This document shows positions 27,084-36,678 of a stretch of DNA of 64,000 nt, piece after piece. Source of the stretch: Marinilabilia salmonicolor (GTDB lineage Bacteria; Bacteroidota; Bacteroidia; Bacteroidales; Marinilabiliaceae); the NCBI RefSeq assembly GCF_003003035.1, contig NZ_PVTS01000006.1, positions 124,001 through 188,000 of the forward strand, written 5' to 3'. A model generated the notes under the pieces. It saw nothing but the letters and a program-made list of their open reading frames with translations, made no database searches and was not told the origin of the DNA. Within the stretch, counting starts at the first letter, position 1; every line of letters begins with the position of its first letter. The translations under genes were made by a program, and so were the position numbers.

Positions 27084-30000
27084 ATGGTGTCCGGCAGACC
27101 CGTCCTTCTCCTTTTCATAATTCTCTCAAATTGTGCAGGTTTATTATGGGCACAACCCACCATAAGATCACTTCCATCCGAGGTACATCAAAGTCTGGTT
27201 CGAGACATTCATCGTGACCGGGAAGGATATCTGTGGATTGCCAACAATGGTGTGGGGTTGATGAAGCATGACAGTCACGGAATTACCAGGTATCTTCATG
27301 ATGCCTCCGACAGCACGTCTGTCAGCAATGACGGCATTATGGCTTTGGCAGAAGACTCCCTCCAAAATCTGTGGATAGGAACTATATCTGGCTTGAATCT
27401 TTATCAACGAAAGAGCGACAACTTCAAAAGATATTTGCACACACCAGAAGATTCCACCTCTCTATCAGGAAATTACATCAACGATCTCTATGTGGATAAC
27501 AAAGGTGACCTGTGGGTACTAACCACCAACGGGCTCTGCAAATACAACCCGGAAACTGACCGGTTCCGGTGCTTTTTCATTCCGGACAATCTAAATGCAA
27601 ACAATTTCACCGGGATGGATCAGGACCAAAACGGCAATTACTGGGTGGTAACAACCTCCAACGGAATCTATCAATTTTCCCCGGAAGACAATAAGTTCAT
27701 TCATTTTCGGGATAATAAGACAGAAAAAGGAAGTTTTTACAATAAGAAACTGCTTATTGACTCCGAAAATAACATCTGGATCGCAAACTGGGGCACAGGA
27801 TTATCCAGATTTATTCCAAAGACCCGGATCTTTAATTATTGGCCGGTCAATGAAACAGGTACCGGAACCAACAAACAGTTGATAATGGACATCCTGGAAT
27901 GGAGAAACAATAAAATATTATTGGCTGTGGATCAGGGTGGAATCAATGTTCTAGATTTAACCACCAATAAAATCAAATATATCAAAGCAAATGACCCGCT
28001 GAACGGCTCGCTTTCTTCCAACGGAGTCTATTGCTTCCATTACGACCGTGAAGAAATCTTATGGATAGGAACTTCTCGTGGCGGAGTGAACTATGTGAAT
28101 CCCAAGGAAGATATATTTAAGGTCTATACCAACAAAGGAGTAAACACAGAGATAAAAAACGGAATTTACAACTACCCGCTGATGGATATTGTACCGGTAT
28201 TTTTTGAAGACTCGGAAGGAATTGTCTGGATCGGAACTGATGGTGGCGGACTTGCACAATTTAACAGGAAAACCAAGAAGTTCCGATTCTTTCTCCACAC
28301 CCCTTCCGATCCACATTCCATATCATCCAATGTAATACGCAGCATCACAGAAGATGCTGATGGCAATATCTACGTGGGAACCTGGGATGGAGGCATCAAT
28401 AAATACAACAAACAAACCGGCCAATTTACCATTGAAGAATTCGATCGAAAAAATGATGGCGGTTATCACGGCAACAACCATTGGAAAATAGTCAACGATT
28501 CCCGAAACCGGTTCTGGGTAACCAATCCGGTTGGTCAGGTAGATCTTTACGACCAGGACAAAAACCTTCTGGGCCAATACTTTATGACTCCCAATCCGGA
28601 AATTTTCCATACCCCCGTAATTTTTGAAGATCCCAATAACCATATTTATATAAACACCATCAATGGCGTTTTTGAATTTCAGGAAGAGGGTAAATTCTTC
28701 AAAAAAGTGGTTTCTCTTCCCGAAGTATCTTTTGTAAATGCCGAGGATCCCGGGTATTTATGGGTTGGGACGCAGAAAGAGGGACTTTTTCTCTGTTCAA
28801 GAAATGGCCGGATCATCGACCATTTCAAAACAGAAGACGGTCTGGCAGACAATTTCATTTCAGCTATTGTTCTGGATTCCCTGAAAAATCCATGGATAGC
28901 TACCCACAATAAGCTTAGCTATTACAATAAGGCAAACAGTACCTTTACCAACTACTCTGTCGATGACGGACTGCCTGGAAATCACTTTCACACACAAAGT
29001 TTTCTAAAAACAAGAGAAGGGGAGATATTCTTTGGGGGAGTCAACGGATTCATCTCTTTCCATCCTGAAGATATAACTAAAAACAAGGCCATCCCCAAAG
29101 TTTACCTTACCGGGTTATACCTCAACAATCAAAAAGTTGACTTTCGGGATGAGGATGCCCCCATCAACAAACCGCTAAAATATGTAAATGAAATAGAGCT
29201 GAAACATCATCAAAGAACTTTAACCTTTGATTTTCAGGCCATTAATTTCACCTTCTCAAACAAAACAAGATACCGGTACAAGCTCGAAGGTTACCAAAAG
29301 GAATGGCAGGAAACAACCGGGCTGAACACAAAAGCCCACTATACCAATCTGGATCCGAGAGACTACATTTTTAAAGTAAAAGCTGCCAATAGCGATGGGA
29401 TATGGAACACTGTGCCCACGCAAATACAGATTACCATTGCCCCACCCTTTTACAAAACCAGAGCTTTTATTATTCTCCTGGTACTCACTGGCATTCTTTT
29501 AGTTCTGCTTATAATTCGCTGGCGAAACCGAAAACTTTTTCTCCAAACAATACGCCTTGGTGAAAAAGTACGGGAGAGAACTCAAAAAATTGAGCACCAG
29601 TCAAGGGAACTGGAAGACAAGAACAGGGTTCTGGAAGATCAGAAAGAAGAGCTCCAGATTCAGCATGATGAGCTGGTAAAACACAAGGAACACCTCGGAC
29701 AACTGGTGGAAGAGAGAACACATGACCTCAAGCTTGCCAAGGAAAGAGCGGAAAAATCGGATAAACTAAAATCCTATTTCCTGGCCAATATGTCGCATGA
29801 GATACGCACTCCGATGAATGCCATTGTCGGCTTTGCAACGCTTTTGGGAGATGAGTCCGGAGATGCCAAACAAAGAGCTGAATTTATTAACCTGATAAAA
29901 ACCAATGCTGACGGATTGCTCTATCTAATGGAAGACATCCTGGATTTTTCAATGATTGAGGCTGACCAGATGAAATTGCATCTCAAAGAATTTAAAATTA

Positions 30001-30863
30001 ACTCCTTGCTGGAGGATACTTTCTCATCATTTTCTTTACAAAACGAAAATACCTCCATTGAACTCAGGGAAAACAACGATATAAAAAGCCAGGATATTAC
30101 CATCCGCTCTGATGAATTCAGAATCCGGCAAATCATTTTCAATCTTTTAAGCAATGCTTCCAAATTTACCGAAAAAGGCTTTGTTGAATTAAGGATGACT
30201 GAAAGTGAAGAAGAATTAATCATTTCCGTAGCAGATACCGGGCCGGGCATCCCTGAAGCAGAAAAAGAAAACATTTTCAATCAGTTTGTCAGACTTGAAA
30301 ATGATCAATATATGGCAAAACGGGGTATTGGTCTGGGCCTGGCAATTTCCAACCGGCTGGCGCAATTGCTTGGTGCCCGACTTTCACTCACCTCCGAACC
30401 CGGGAAAGGATCCGTATTCTCTTTACGCCTTCCAAAGGCTGTCATTACAAATAAATCAACGCCAAAACCTTCTATGAACTTAAAAGCCCTCGAAACCGAC
30501 TGGAAAGGGAAAAACCTTCTGATTATTGAAGATGAAAGCTCCAATTTCCGCTATTTGAAAGAGGTATTAAAACCCACTCAAATAAATATTATTTGGGCTA
30601 AAGACGGATTGGAAGCCCTGGAATATTTCAAAACCGGACATCGGTTTGATGTTGCATTGCTGGATATTAAAATGCCCAAAATGGACGGATTTGAAACATT
30701 TAAAAAGATCAAAGAGCTTGCCCCGGACCAGATTATAATTGCCCAAACAGCATATGCCAGGATTGAAGATGAAATAAAAATCAGGGATTATGGATTTGAC
30801 GAATATCTGGCTAAACCCATTAATCCCAATCATTTGATAACTATTATTTCTAAGTTCTTTTAG
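27084..30863 (+). CDS. hybrid two-component sensor kinase with periplasmic propeller
   Basis: This 1259-residue hybrid kinase has a signal peptide (to about 24) and two seven-bladed Reg_prop propellers (about 25-690, repeated LWIGT...GGL motifs). A Y_Y_Y domain follows (about 730-800), then one membrane helix (about 803-822), a long coiled coil (825-900), HisKA with the phospho-His about residue 905 in MSHEIRTPMN, HATPase (N and G boxes, GPGIPEAE, GIGLGLAIS) and a receiver domain with Asp about 1194 in LLDIKMPKMDG. The usual AraC output domain of HTCS proteins is absent, so output must go through a separate regulator. A polysaccharide-derived ligand is likely. Confidence 0.92.
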   Translation: MVSGRPVLLLFIILSNCAGLLWAQPTIRSLPSEVHQSLVRDIHRDREGYLWIANNGVGLMKHDSHGITRYLHDASDSTSVSNDGIMALAEDSLQNLWIGTISGLNLYQRKSDNFKRYLHTPEDSTSLSGNYINDLYVDNKGDLWVLTTNGLCKYNPETDRFRCFFIPDNLNANNFTGMDQDQNGNYWVVTTSNGIYQFSPEDNKFIHFRDNKTEKGSFYNKKLLIDSENNIWIANWGTGLSRFIPKTRIFNYWPVNETGTGTNKQLIMDILEWRNNKILLAVDQGGINVLDLTTNKIKYIKANDPLNGSLSSNGVYCFHYDREEILWIGTSRGGVNYVNPKEDIFKVYTNKGVNTEIKNGIYNYPLMDIVPVFFEDSEGIVWIGTDGGGLAQFNRKTKKFRFFLHTPSDPHSISSNVIRSITEDADGNIYVGTWDGGINKYNKQTGQFTIEEFDRKNDGGYHGNNHWKIVNDSRNRFWVTNPVGQVDLYDQDKNLLGQYFMTPNPEIFHTPVIFEDPNNHIYINTINGVFEFQEEGKFFKKVVSLPEVSFVNAEDPGYLWVGTQKEGLFLCSRNGRIIDHFKTEDGLADNFISAIVLDSLKNPWIATHNKLSYYNKANSTFTNYSVDDGLPGNHFHTQSFLKTREGEIFFGGVNGFISFHPEDITKNKAIPKVYLTGLYLNNQKVDFRDEDAPINKPLKYVNEIELKHHQRTLTFDFQAINFTFSNKTRYRYKLEGYQKEWQETTGLNTKAHYTNLDPRDYIFKVKAANSDGIWNTVPTQIQITIAPPFYKTRAFIILLVLTGILLVLLIIRWRNRKLFLQTIRLGEKVRERTQKIEHQSRELEDKNRVLEDQKEELQIQHDELVKHKEHLGQLVEERTHDLKLAKERAEKSDKLKSYFLANMSHEIRTPMNAIVGFATLLGDESGDAKQRAEFINLIKTNADGLLYLMEDILDFSMIEADQMKLHLKEFKINSLLEDTFSSFSLQNENTSIELRENNDIKSQDITIRSDEFRIRQIIFNLLSNASKFTEKGFVELRMTESEEELIISVADTGPGIPEAEKENIFNQFVRLENDQYMAKRGIGLGLAISNRLAQLLGARLSLTSEPGKGSVFSLRLPKAVITNKSTPKPSMNLKALETDWKGKNLLIIEDESSNFRYLKEVLKPTQINIIWAKDGLEALEYFKTGHRFDVALLDIKMPKMDGFETFKKIKELAPDQIIIAQTAYARIEDEIKIRDYGFDEYLAKPINPNHLITIISKFF

Positions 30864-30893
30864 ACAGATTTATTCTAACAGAGATTGGGGGTT

Positions 30894-31037
30894 GAGAGTT
30901 CAGAGTTCAGAGTTGAAAGGTGAGAGATGAGAGGTGAGAAGTTGAAGTGATGAGGTGTATTAACTCTTACCTCAAGCCACACTCTATACTCCATGCTCTA
31001 TTCTCCGTTCTCTATTCTCTATTCTCTATTCTCCAAC
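30894..31037. repeat. two heptanucleotide tracts (GAGAGNT and CTCTATT types)
   Basis: Seven units of the GAGAGTT/CAGAGTT/GAGAGAT type (30894-30942) are followed, after an irregular stretch, by eight units of the CTCTATT/CTCCATG type (30982-31037). The second tract stops 2 bases from the stop codon of the minus-strand permease. This is all the intergenic sequence contains. Confidence 0.88.
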
Positions 31038-31039
31038 AT

Positions 31040-31759
31040 CTATCTCATAAACTTCTCACGTCGCTGAAGACTCAACAACCCCCAAAGCACAGAAACGGCT
31101 GAAACCACCAGCAAAAACGTCCGGTTGCGAACCACAGCAAGCTCCCAGACCACGGTACTGGTGTCGGAAGGCATGTCAAAAGGGTTAAAAAAAACACTCC
31201 AGGTGGTTATCGACAACTCACCGGACACTATTTCCATGAACCAGGCAATAATGGCAAGAATAATTACCACCACTGCAGCGCCATGTCCGTTGCGGATAAT
31301 TGTGGAGAAAAGGAAGCCAACAGTTCCGAAAAAGGTAACAGGCACCATCAGCTGGATAGACAACAGCAATATATTGTGACGCAGCAAAATGAAATAATCC
31401 AGAAATGCCAACAGCACAATGACCAACCAAACCATCAGGAGAATTATCAAAATCCGAACCATCCAAACCTTGAATCGATAATTGGGTATGCTAAAAAGAA
31501 TTTCCAGAATCCTGACATCCTCATCATTCTGGATCCCGTAAACCGTAGGAAAAAAAATGAGCAACAACGCAGGGAACAACAACTGATAATAGAGCGAGGC
31601 AATATCAGGAATGGATGACGAAAACAAACTGATGCCGGTAATCAACAGAAAAAAGATGAAACTTCCACCCAGAAAGTAAACAAACTTATTCCCGAATATC
31701 ACTTTGATATTGTACCGAATCAAATCACGTATGATGGAGGGTTGAAATTGATTTTCCAT
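31040..31759 (-). CDS. ABC-2-type permease of the export locus
   Basis: This 239-residue inner-membrane protein has six predicted helices and the ABC-2 fold (YNIKVIFGNKFVYFLGG at the start, then EILFSIPNYRFKVWMVR after helix 2). It has no ATPase of its own. The preceding gene on the same strand carries an ABC ATPase domain fused to an RND permease, so this protein is the natural partner of that ATPase domain. The substrate is unknown. Repeat A4 occupies the 200-base gap between the two genes. Confidence 0.82.
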   Translation of the reverse strand: MENQFQPSIIRDLIRYNIKVIFGNKFVYFLGGSFIFFLLITGISLFSSSIPDIASLYYQLLFPALLLIFFPTVYGIQNDEDVRILEILFSIPNYRFKVWMVRILIILLMVWLVIVLLAFLDYFILLRHNILLLSIQLMVPVTFFGTVGFLFSTIIRNGHGAAVVVIILAIIAWFMEIVSGELSITTWSVFFNPFDMPSDTSTVVWELAVVRNRTFLLVVSAVSVLWGLLSLQRREKFMR

Positions 31760-31786
31760 TGTATCTACTATTTGTCTTCGTTATTT

Positions 31787-31974
31787 AGTGCCCGTCTATA
31801 AACTAAGCAAAATTTGGTTCTGGTCATGTGTTTGTCAAGAAAGTGCCAGCTACAATGCCTGCCCCGATTTTTCTTCGGGGGCTTGCGAAGCTCGAAAATA
31901 CGCAGTTTACTTGAGTAAATGAGTAATTTTCGGGCAAGCGTAACGTAGTAAATGGTACTTTATGGACAAACACT
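31787..31974. repeat. family A structured repeat, copy A4, supplying a stop codon
   Basis: The ends are AGTGCCCGTCTATAAA and TTTATGGACAAACACT, and the hairpin arms are CTCGAAAA and TTTTCGGG. A CCTGCCCCGATTTTTCTTCG module is inserted at 31858-31877. On the minus strand the end AGTGTTTGTCCATAA encodes the last residues S-V-C-P and the stop of the RND-ABC gene. Confidence 0.85.
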
Positions 31975-34900
31975 ATTTAACAACCATAAATAAGAATCCT
32001 CCAACACGGCAGTTACCTCCACGGCACGGTTATCAGGCTTTTCGGAAGAAAGACAGCGCAACCTTACCTGTCCGCCCTGGTTCATGTGATGGATGACAGT
32101 AAACCGCTGTGTCATTTCCTCTACTTCATGCGGCGACACTTCCACCTGCCAGACCTTCCCCTTAGCTATGTTCACCATGTCGCGCGGTTCTCCCCAATAG
32201 CGCAAGGCGCCTTTCGACATTACCGCCACCTGGTTGCACGAACTGGAAATATCTTCAATGATATGCGTGGAGAAAACCACTACCCTTTCGCGACTCAGCT
32301 CCACCAGCAAGTTCCGGAACCGTATGCGTTCCCTGGGGTCTAGTCCGGCGGTGGGTTCATCAACAACAAGAATTCTCGGAAGATGCAGCAATATCATGGC
32401 TATCCCGATTCGTTGTTTCATGCCTCCCGAATAAGCCCCTATTTTATTGTTGCGCCGCTCCCACATGTGTACTGATTTCAGCACATAGCGAACCCTTTCT
32501 TCACGCAAGGTCTCATCTGTAATATTCTTTAAAATGGCCTGATAGTCCAGAAATTCCAGGGCCGTCATATTCTCATACGTTCCGAACTCCTGAGGCAGAT
32601 AACCAATGAGCCCCTGCAATTCTTCCCTGTAATCGGCGGTATCAAAACCATTGATGAATATCTTTCCATAGCTCTGATCCAGTATTCCGCACAATGTACG
32701 CATGATGGTCGTTTTTCCTGCACCATTGGGTCCAAGAAGTCCGATCATACCACTCGACAGTTCCAAAGAAACCCCTTTTACCGCCTTAAACGGCTCTTTG
32801 GCTTCCTTTGCAAACGGCAACAACATTACCAACTTCACAAACCGACGCCGAATTACTTTAAACCAGCCACGAATCATTTCAGGTTTCAAACTGCCGGCAC
32901 GGGTTTTCTTACTTACCAACACCACGGATCCGATAATGATCCACAGCACAATAATGGTAACAGCTCCACCTTGATTCTTCCAGCTTTGCAACATGACAAA
33001 CAATAAAACCAACGGATAACCAATTCTCCACGTCCACCGGATTATTTTCAAAAACCTGCGACGATTGATCAAATGTCCGGCAGAAAAACGCCATTTGAAC
33101 CACCGTTGGTGCAAAACATCAAAATAGCCTGCAATAACGAAATAATTGACCACCCAAAAGAACAGCTGCCAGAAACCATCCTCAAGATAGATTAGTGAAA
33201 ACCAACTGAGAAAAACCAGTAAAGGAATCTGCCAGATAAGACCTGCACGCAACTCAGCAGAACTGAGTGGTACTTTAAGTAATCGATGTCTGAGATTCGT
33301 TCGTTGCTTCCACTCCCGCCTGAAACGGTTTGGACGCCCGTAAACCTTCACAATATTTCTGATATTAATCCGGATATCATCGCCATCTCCTATCAACTTG
33401 CTACTGGCACGCTTCAGACTATTCAGGGCAAACCAAAGCACCCACGGCACACCGGCAACCGCCAACACAGTGGTTACCATTTGCCAAAGAACCGACATAT
33501 CACTCCCCCACCAGATCCATACAAACAGAAAAATCCAAACACCAATCAAAGCAGCTCTTAATACCTGTTTAAGCGAACGAATCCAGTTGAGCGCTCTTTC
33601 CAATCCCAATCCAAACGCAGGAACAAAAACCAGGGTAAGTACAGAACTAAAAACCAGCCCCCCGATTACCGTTATGGCAAAAGGCGCTCCCAAAGCACCC
33701 ACGTATTCTCCCTCCCCCAGACTCAACGGCAGCATGGCAACAATAGTGGTTGTGGCAGTAATCAGGATTGGACGCAAACGAGCCATCCCGGCTTCCATAT
33801 AGGAACGTACTACAGATACGCCGGAGCGACGAAGCTGCATCGCATAATCAATCAGAATAATACCATTATTAACCACGACTCCCAGTAAAATCAGGAATCC
33901 GATAAAAGTATTAAAATTGAGCAACGAGTTACCTGTAAAAAGTAGTGCCAGCATAGATCCCACCGCTGCCAGCGGAATGGTAAACAACATCACCACGGGC
34001 GCCGAAAATGACTCAAAAACAGATGCCAATATCATAAATATCAGCAAAATGGCCATCCCGGCCAGAAAATAATACTCTTTGGTGGATTCGTCTCGCTGAA
34101 GAGTGGCAGTAACACCCTCGGGAAGGCCTGCGACAAGTAACAACTCCTCAATCTCCTTTAGAGCAATCTCTTCCAGCTCACGGGATCCTTCCACCTCCTT
34201 CTTCATGGTAAACCGAACCACAATCTGTTTTTCCTGATTTACCCGGTGATATTGAGACTCACTGTTTTGCAAAGCAATATCGGCAAACGACTCCAGTTCT
34301 ACACGCTCCCCGCCGCCAGTTCTGATCCGGGTATCAGCCAGGGTTTGCATATCCGCAGCCTTAGCTCTTTCCAACGAGTCTTCCTCTGTCTGCTCGTATG
34401 CAAGCATGATGTCGTACTCCTGATTGTCGGCCTTAAAAGTGCCTCCTGATTCTGTTTGAGGCGACAAGGTGGTCAACTGTGCAACCACCTGAGCCGGCTG
34501 CACTCCATTTATCCCCATCCAGTATGGATCCAGATCGAGCATAACTTCCGGACGCTGCCAGCTTCCCTCCACCCAGACACCATCGAGACTTGTCAGGTTT
34601 TCTTTCATCAGGTCCACCAGGTCATTGGCGGTAAGCACCATATCATTAAAATTCTCACCTTTTATCACCACCTGCCGCTGTTCATCAGCAAGACCAAGCA
34701 TCGACATTGCACCACCGCCCATGCCGGCACCACCACCGCCACTCTCTCCTCCCGTATCGAAACTAACGGAAGCACCCGGCCATTCCACCCACAACTCATT
34801 CTCAACTTTTGACCTGATCTCCTGAAAAGAGAGCTTTTGATAATCCATGGAATCTTTATCCACCTCTACAGTTATCACCGCCCTGTCGGTATAGATTTTA

Positions 34901-36678
34901 CTGATCACATCGGCTGGCAGATTCAACCTTGCAAGGCGTTCTTCCATGGTTCGTATCAGTTCATCAGCCTTTTGCAATGTTGAACCCTCATGCATACTTA
35001 CATTTACCTCGACAGTGCTCTTTTCTACAGGCTTGTTACCGGCAATGCTGTAGGCAAAACTCAGAAAAGCAACCAGAAAAAAGAGCCCCAATCCGCCCAT
35101 CACCAAACGGGCAGGATGACGCAATCCACCTTTCAGCAACTGGATATAGATCTGTACCAAATGATTGTGAAGCGGAAGCCGCGAGAGCCGCCACGAATGT
35201 CCCTTCTGACGTTTCAAAATGGCATTGACAATGGTTGGAATCAACACCAGCGCCACCAACAATGAGACCAGCAACGTTGACACAATCGATACACTCACAT
35301 GACGGGCCACTTCGCTAAGCACCTGATTGGTTGCAAAAACAAAGGGGAGAAAAACAACAATGGTAGTAAATGTTGCCGCAGTAACTGATCGCCAGATACC
35401 TGAGGTTCCTTTCACCACAATATCTTCCGGCTTTCCTCCACGCGAAGTCATCCGGTAAATATTCTCCATCACCACCACCCCATTGTCGATCAGCATCCCC
35501 ATAGCAAGCGCCAGCCCTATAAGGGTCAGCATATTTATAGTTATATCAGCTGCATAGAAAAAATTAAATGCCCCAAACACAGATACGGGCATTGCAACCA
35601 TTACCACCAAAACCAGGGGCAGATTCTCGAGAAATATCCACAAAATAAATATGGCCAGCAAGCCACCGATGAGAGCAAGTTGGATGATTTGGTCTATGTT
35701 TTTCTCAATCTCCTCAGCTGAGTTTGACTGAATCTCCAAAGTCAGTCCGCGGGGAGCAAAATCCTCATTGACAGCAGCCAATTCATCTTTCACTTTATCG
35801 GACAACTCAATCAGGTTAACCTGAGATTCTCTGACAAGCGAAATGGTGACCACATCATTTCCGTTAACACGACTAAAAGAATCAGGTTCGCGCAATCCGT
35901 AACTGATAGTAGCAATATCGGAAAGCAGCAATGGTCCATCTTCCCTGATAACAATTTGTCCTATATCCGTTGGTGATAAATACTCAGCGCCGGCATTGAC
36001 AAAGAAGCGGGTTCCGTGCTGATGCACCTCTCCCACAAAAGTTTTAGATTGCTGACCGGATCTGATCTGTTGACGGATATCATTCATCGTCAAACCGTAA
36101 CTCTCCAACTCATCGCGATTCACCTTAACCGTTACGGTCTTCTCACGCCCACCAAATACCTGTACCGAGGCCACCCCGTCAACCGCCATAAAGCGATCGT
36201 TTACCTCTTGCTCAAGAAGTGTGCGAATACGGTCAGCCCCTCCTTCTCCTATCACCTGAATCTGCATAAATTCAGTATTGATCTGCTCCATATCCACCCG
36301 CATCACTTCGGCCATAAATCCCTCCGGCAACCGACTTCTGACAGCATCCACCTGTTCGCTCAGTTTCAGATAAGCATACCTCATATCGGCCTGCTGCGCA
36401 AAATAGACAGAAACCATACCTCCATCCGGCATAACCCGCGATTCAATCTTCTCCACTTTATCCAGACGTCCGGCTGCCCCTTCAAGAGGGATGACAGCTT
36501 CGCGCTCCACATACTGGAGATCACGCTCCACCGGTGCCATCACGCGAATAAAAAGAACCGGCAACTCCATGGCAGGAATCAGCTCCACCGATAAGGATCG
36601 GTAACTGATAACGCCCAGCATGGTGAGCGCCACAAAAAACATGCTTACAAGAACTTTCCTGTTAATCAGTTGCTTCAT
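31960..36678 (-). CDS. RND efflux permease fused to an ABC ATPase domain
   Basis: This is a 1572-residue inner-membrane fusion. Residues 1-1030 are a complete RND permease with 12 helices, two periplasmic loops, and TM4 IDNGVVVMEN with the proton-relay Asp. Two helices follow (about 1035-1085). A probable first ATPase strand, IRINIRNIVKVYG, is near 1096-1108, and four further helices lie at about 1125-1270. The rest of an ABC ATPase then runs to about 1560: Walker A GPNGAGKT (about 1314), YSGGMKQR (about 1416), Walker B ILVVDEPTAGLD (about 1446) and H-loop STHIIED (about 1471). Its ATG overlaps the preceding RND stop as ATGA. The ATPase resembles the separate ABC ATPase upstream in the locus. 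The last four residues derive from repeat A4. Coupling of proton-driven and ATP-driven transport is inference. Confidence 0.88.
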   Translation of the reverse strand: MKQLINRKVLVSMFFVALTMLGVISYRSLSVELIPAMELPVLFIRVMAPVERDLQYVEREAVIPLEGAAGRLDKVEKIESRVMPDGGMVSVYFAQQADMRYAYLKLSEQVDAVRSRLPEGFMAEVMRVDMEQINTEFMQIQVIGEGGADRIRTLLEQEVNDRFMAVDGVASVQVFGGREKTVTVKVNRDELESYGLTMNDIRQQIRSGQQSKTFVGEVHQHGTRFFVNAGAEYLSPTDIGQIVIREDGPLLLSDIATISYGLREPDSFSRVNGNDVVTISLVRESQVNLIELSDKVKDELAAVNEDFAPRGLTLEIQSNSAEEIEKNIDQIIQLALIGGLLAIFILWIFLENLPLVLVVMVAMPVSVFGAFNFFYAADITINMLTLIGLALAMGMLIDNGVVVMENIYRMTSRGGKPEDIVVKGTSGIWRSVTAATFTTIVVFLPFVFATNQVLSEVARHVSVSIVSTLLVSLLVALVLIPTIVNAILKRQKGHSWRLSRLPLHNHLVQIYIQLLKGGLRHPARLVMGGLGLFFLVAFLSFAYSIAGNKPVEKSTVEVNVSMHEGSTLQKADELIRTMEERLARLNLPADVISKIYTDRAVITVEVDKDSMDYQKLSFQEIRSKVENELWVEWPGASVSFDTGGESGGGGAGMGGGAMSMLGLADEQRQVVIKGENFNDMVLTANDLVDLMKENLTSLDGVWVEGSWQRPEVMLDLDPYWMGINGVQPAQVVAQLTTLSPQTESGGTFKADNQEYDIMLAYEQTEEDSLERAKAADMQTLADTRIRTGGGERVELESFADIALQNSESQYHRVNQEKQIVVRFTMKKEVEGSRELEEIALKEIEELLLVAGLPEGVTATLQRDESTKEYYFLAGMAILLIFMILASVFESFSAPVVMLFTIPLAAVGSMLALLFTGNSLLNFNTFIGFLILLGVVVNNGIILIDYAMQLRRSGVSVVRSYMEAGMARLRPILITATTTIVAMLPLSLGEGEYVGALGAPFAITVIGGLVFSSVLTLVFVPAFGLGLERALNWIRSLKQVLRAALIGVWIFLFVWIWWGSDMSVLWQMVTTVLAVAGVPWVLWFALNSLKRASSKLIGDGDDIRINIRNIVKVYGRPNRFRREWKQRTNLRHRLLKVPLSSAELRAGLIWQIPLLVFLSWFSLIYLEDGFWQLFFWVVNYFVIAGYFDVLHQRWFKWRFSAGHLINRRRFLKIIRWTWRIGYPLVLLFVMLQSWKNQGGAVTIIVLWIIIGSVVLVSKKTRAGSLKPEMIRGWFKVIRRRFVKLVMLLPFAKEAKEPFKAVKGVSLELSSGMIGLLGPNGAGKTTIMRTLCGILDQSYGKIFINGFDTADYREELQGLIGYLPQEFGTYENMTALEFLDYQAILKNITDETLREERVRYVLKSVHMWERRNNKIGAYSGGMKQRIGIAMILLHLPRILVVDEPTAGLDPRERIRFRNLLVELSRERVVVFSTHIIEDISSSCNQVAVMSKGALRYWGEPRDMVNIAKGKVWQVEVSPHEVEEMTQRFTVIHHMNQGGQVRLRCLSSEKPDNRAVEVTAVLEDSYLWLLNSVCP

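Noticed and set aside
33286-35265. Several plus-strand open frames opposite the RND-ABC gene
   Set aside because: They are antisense shadows of the long coding frame with no domain features.
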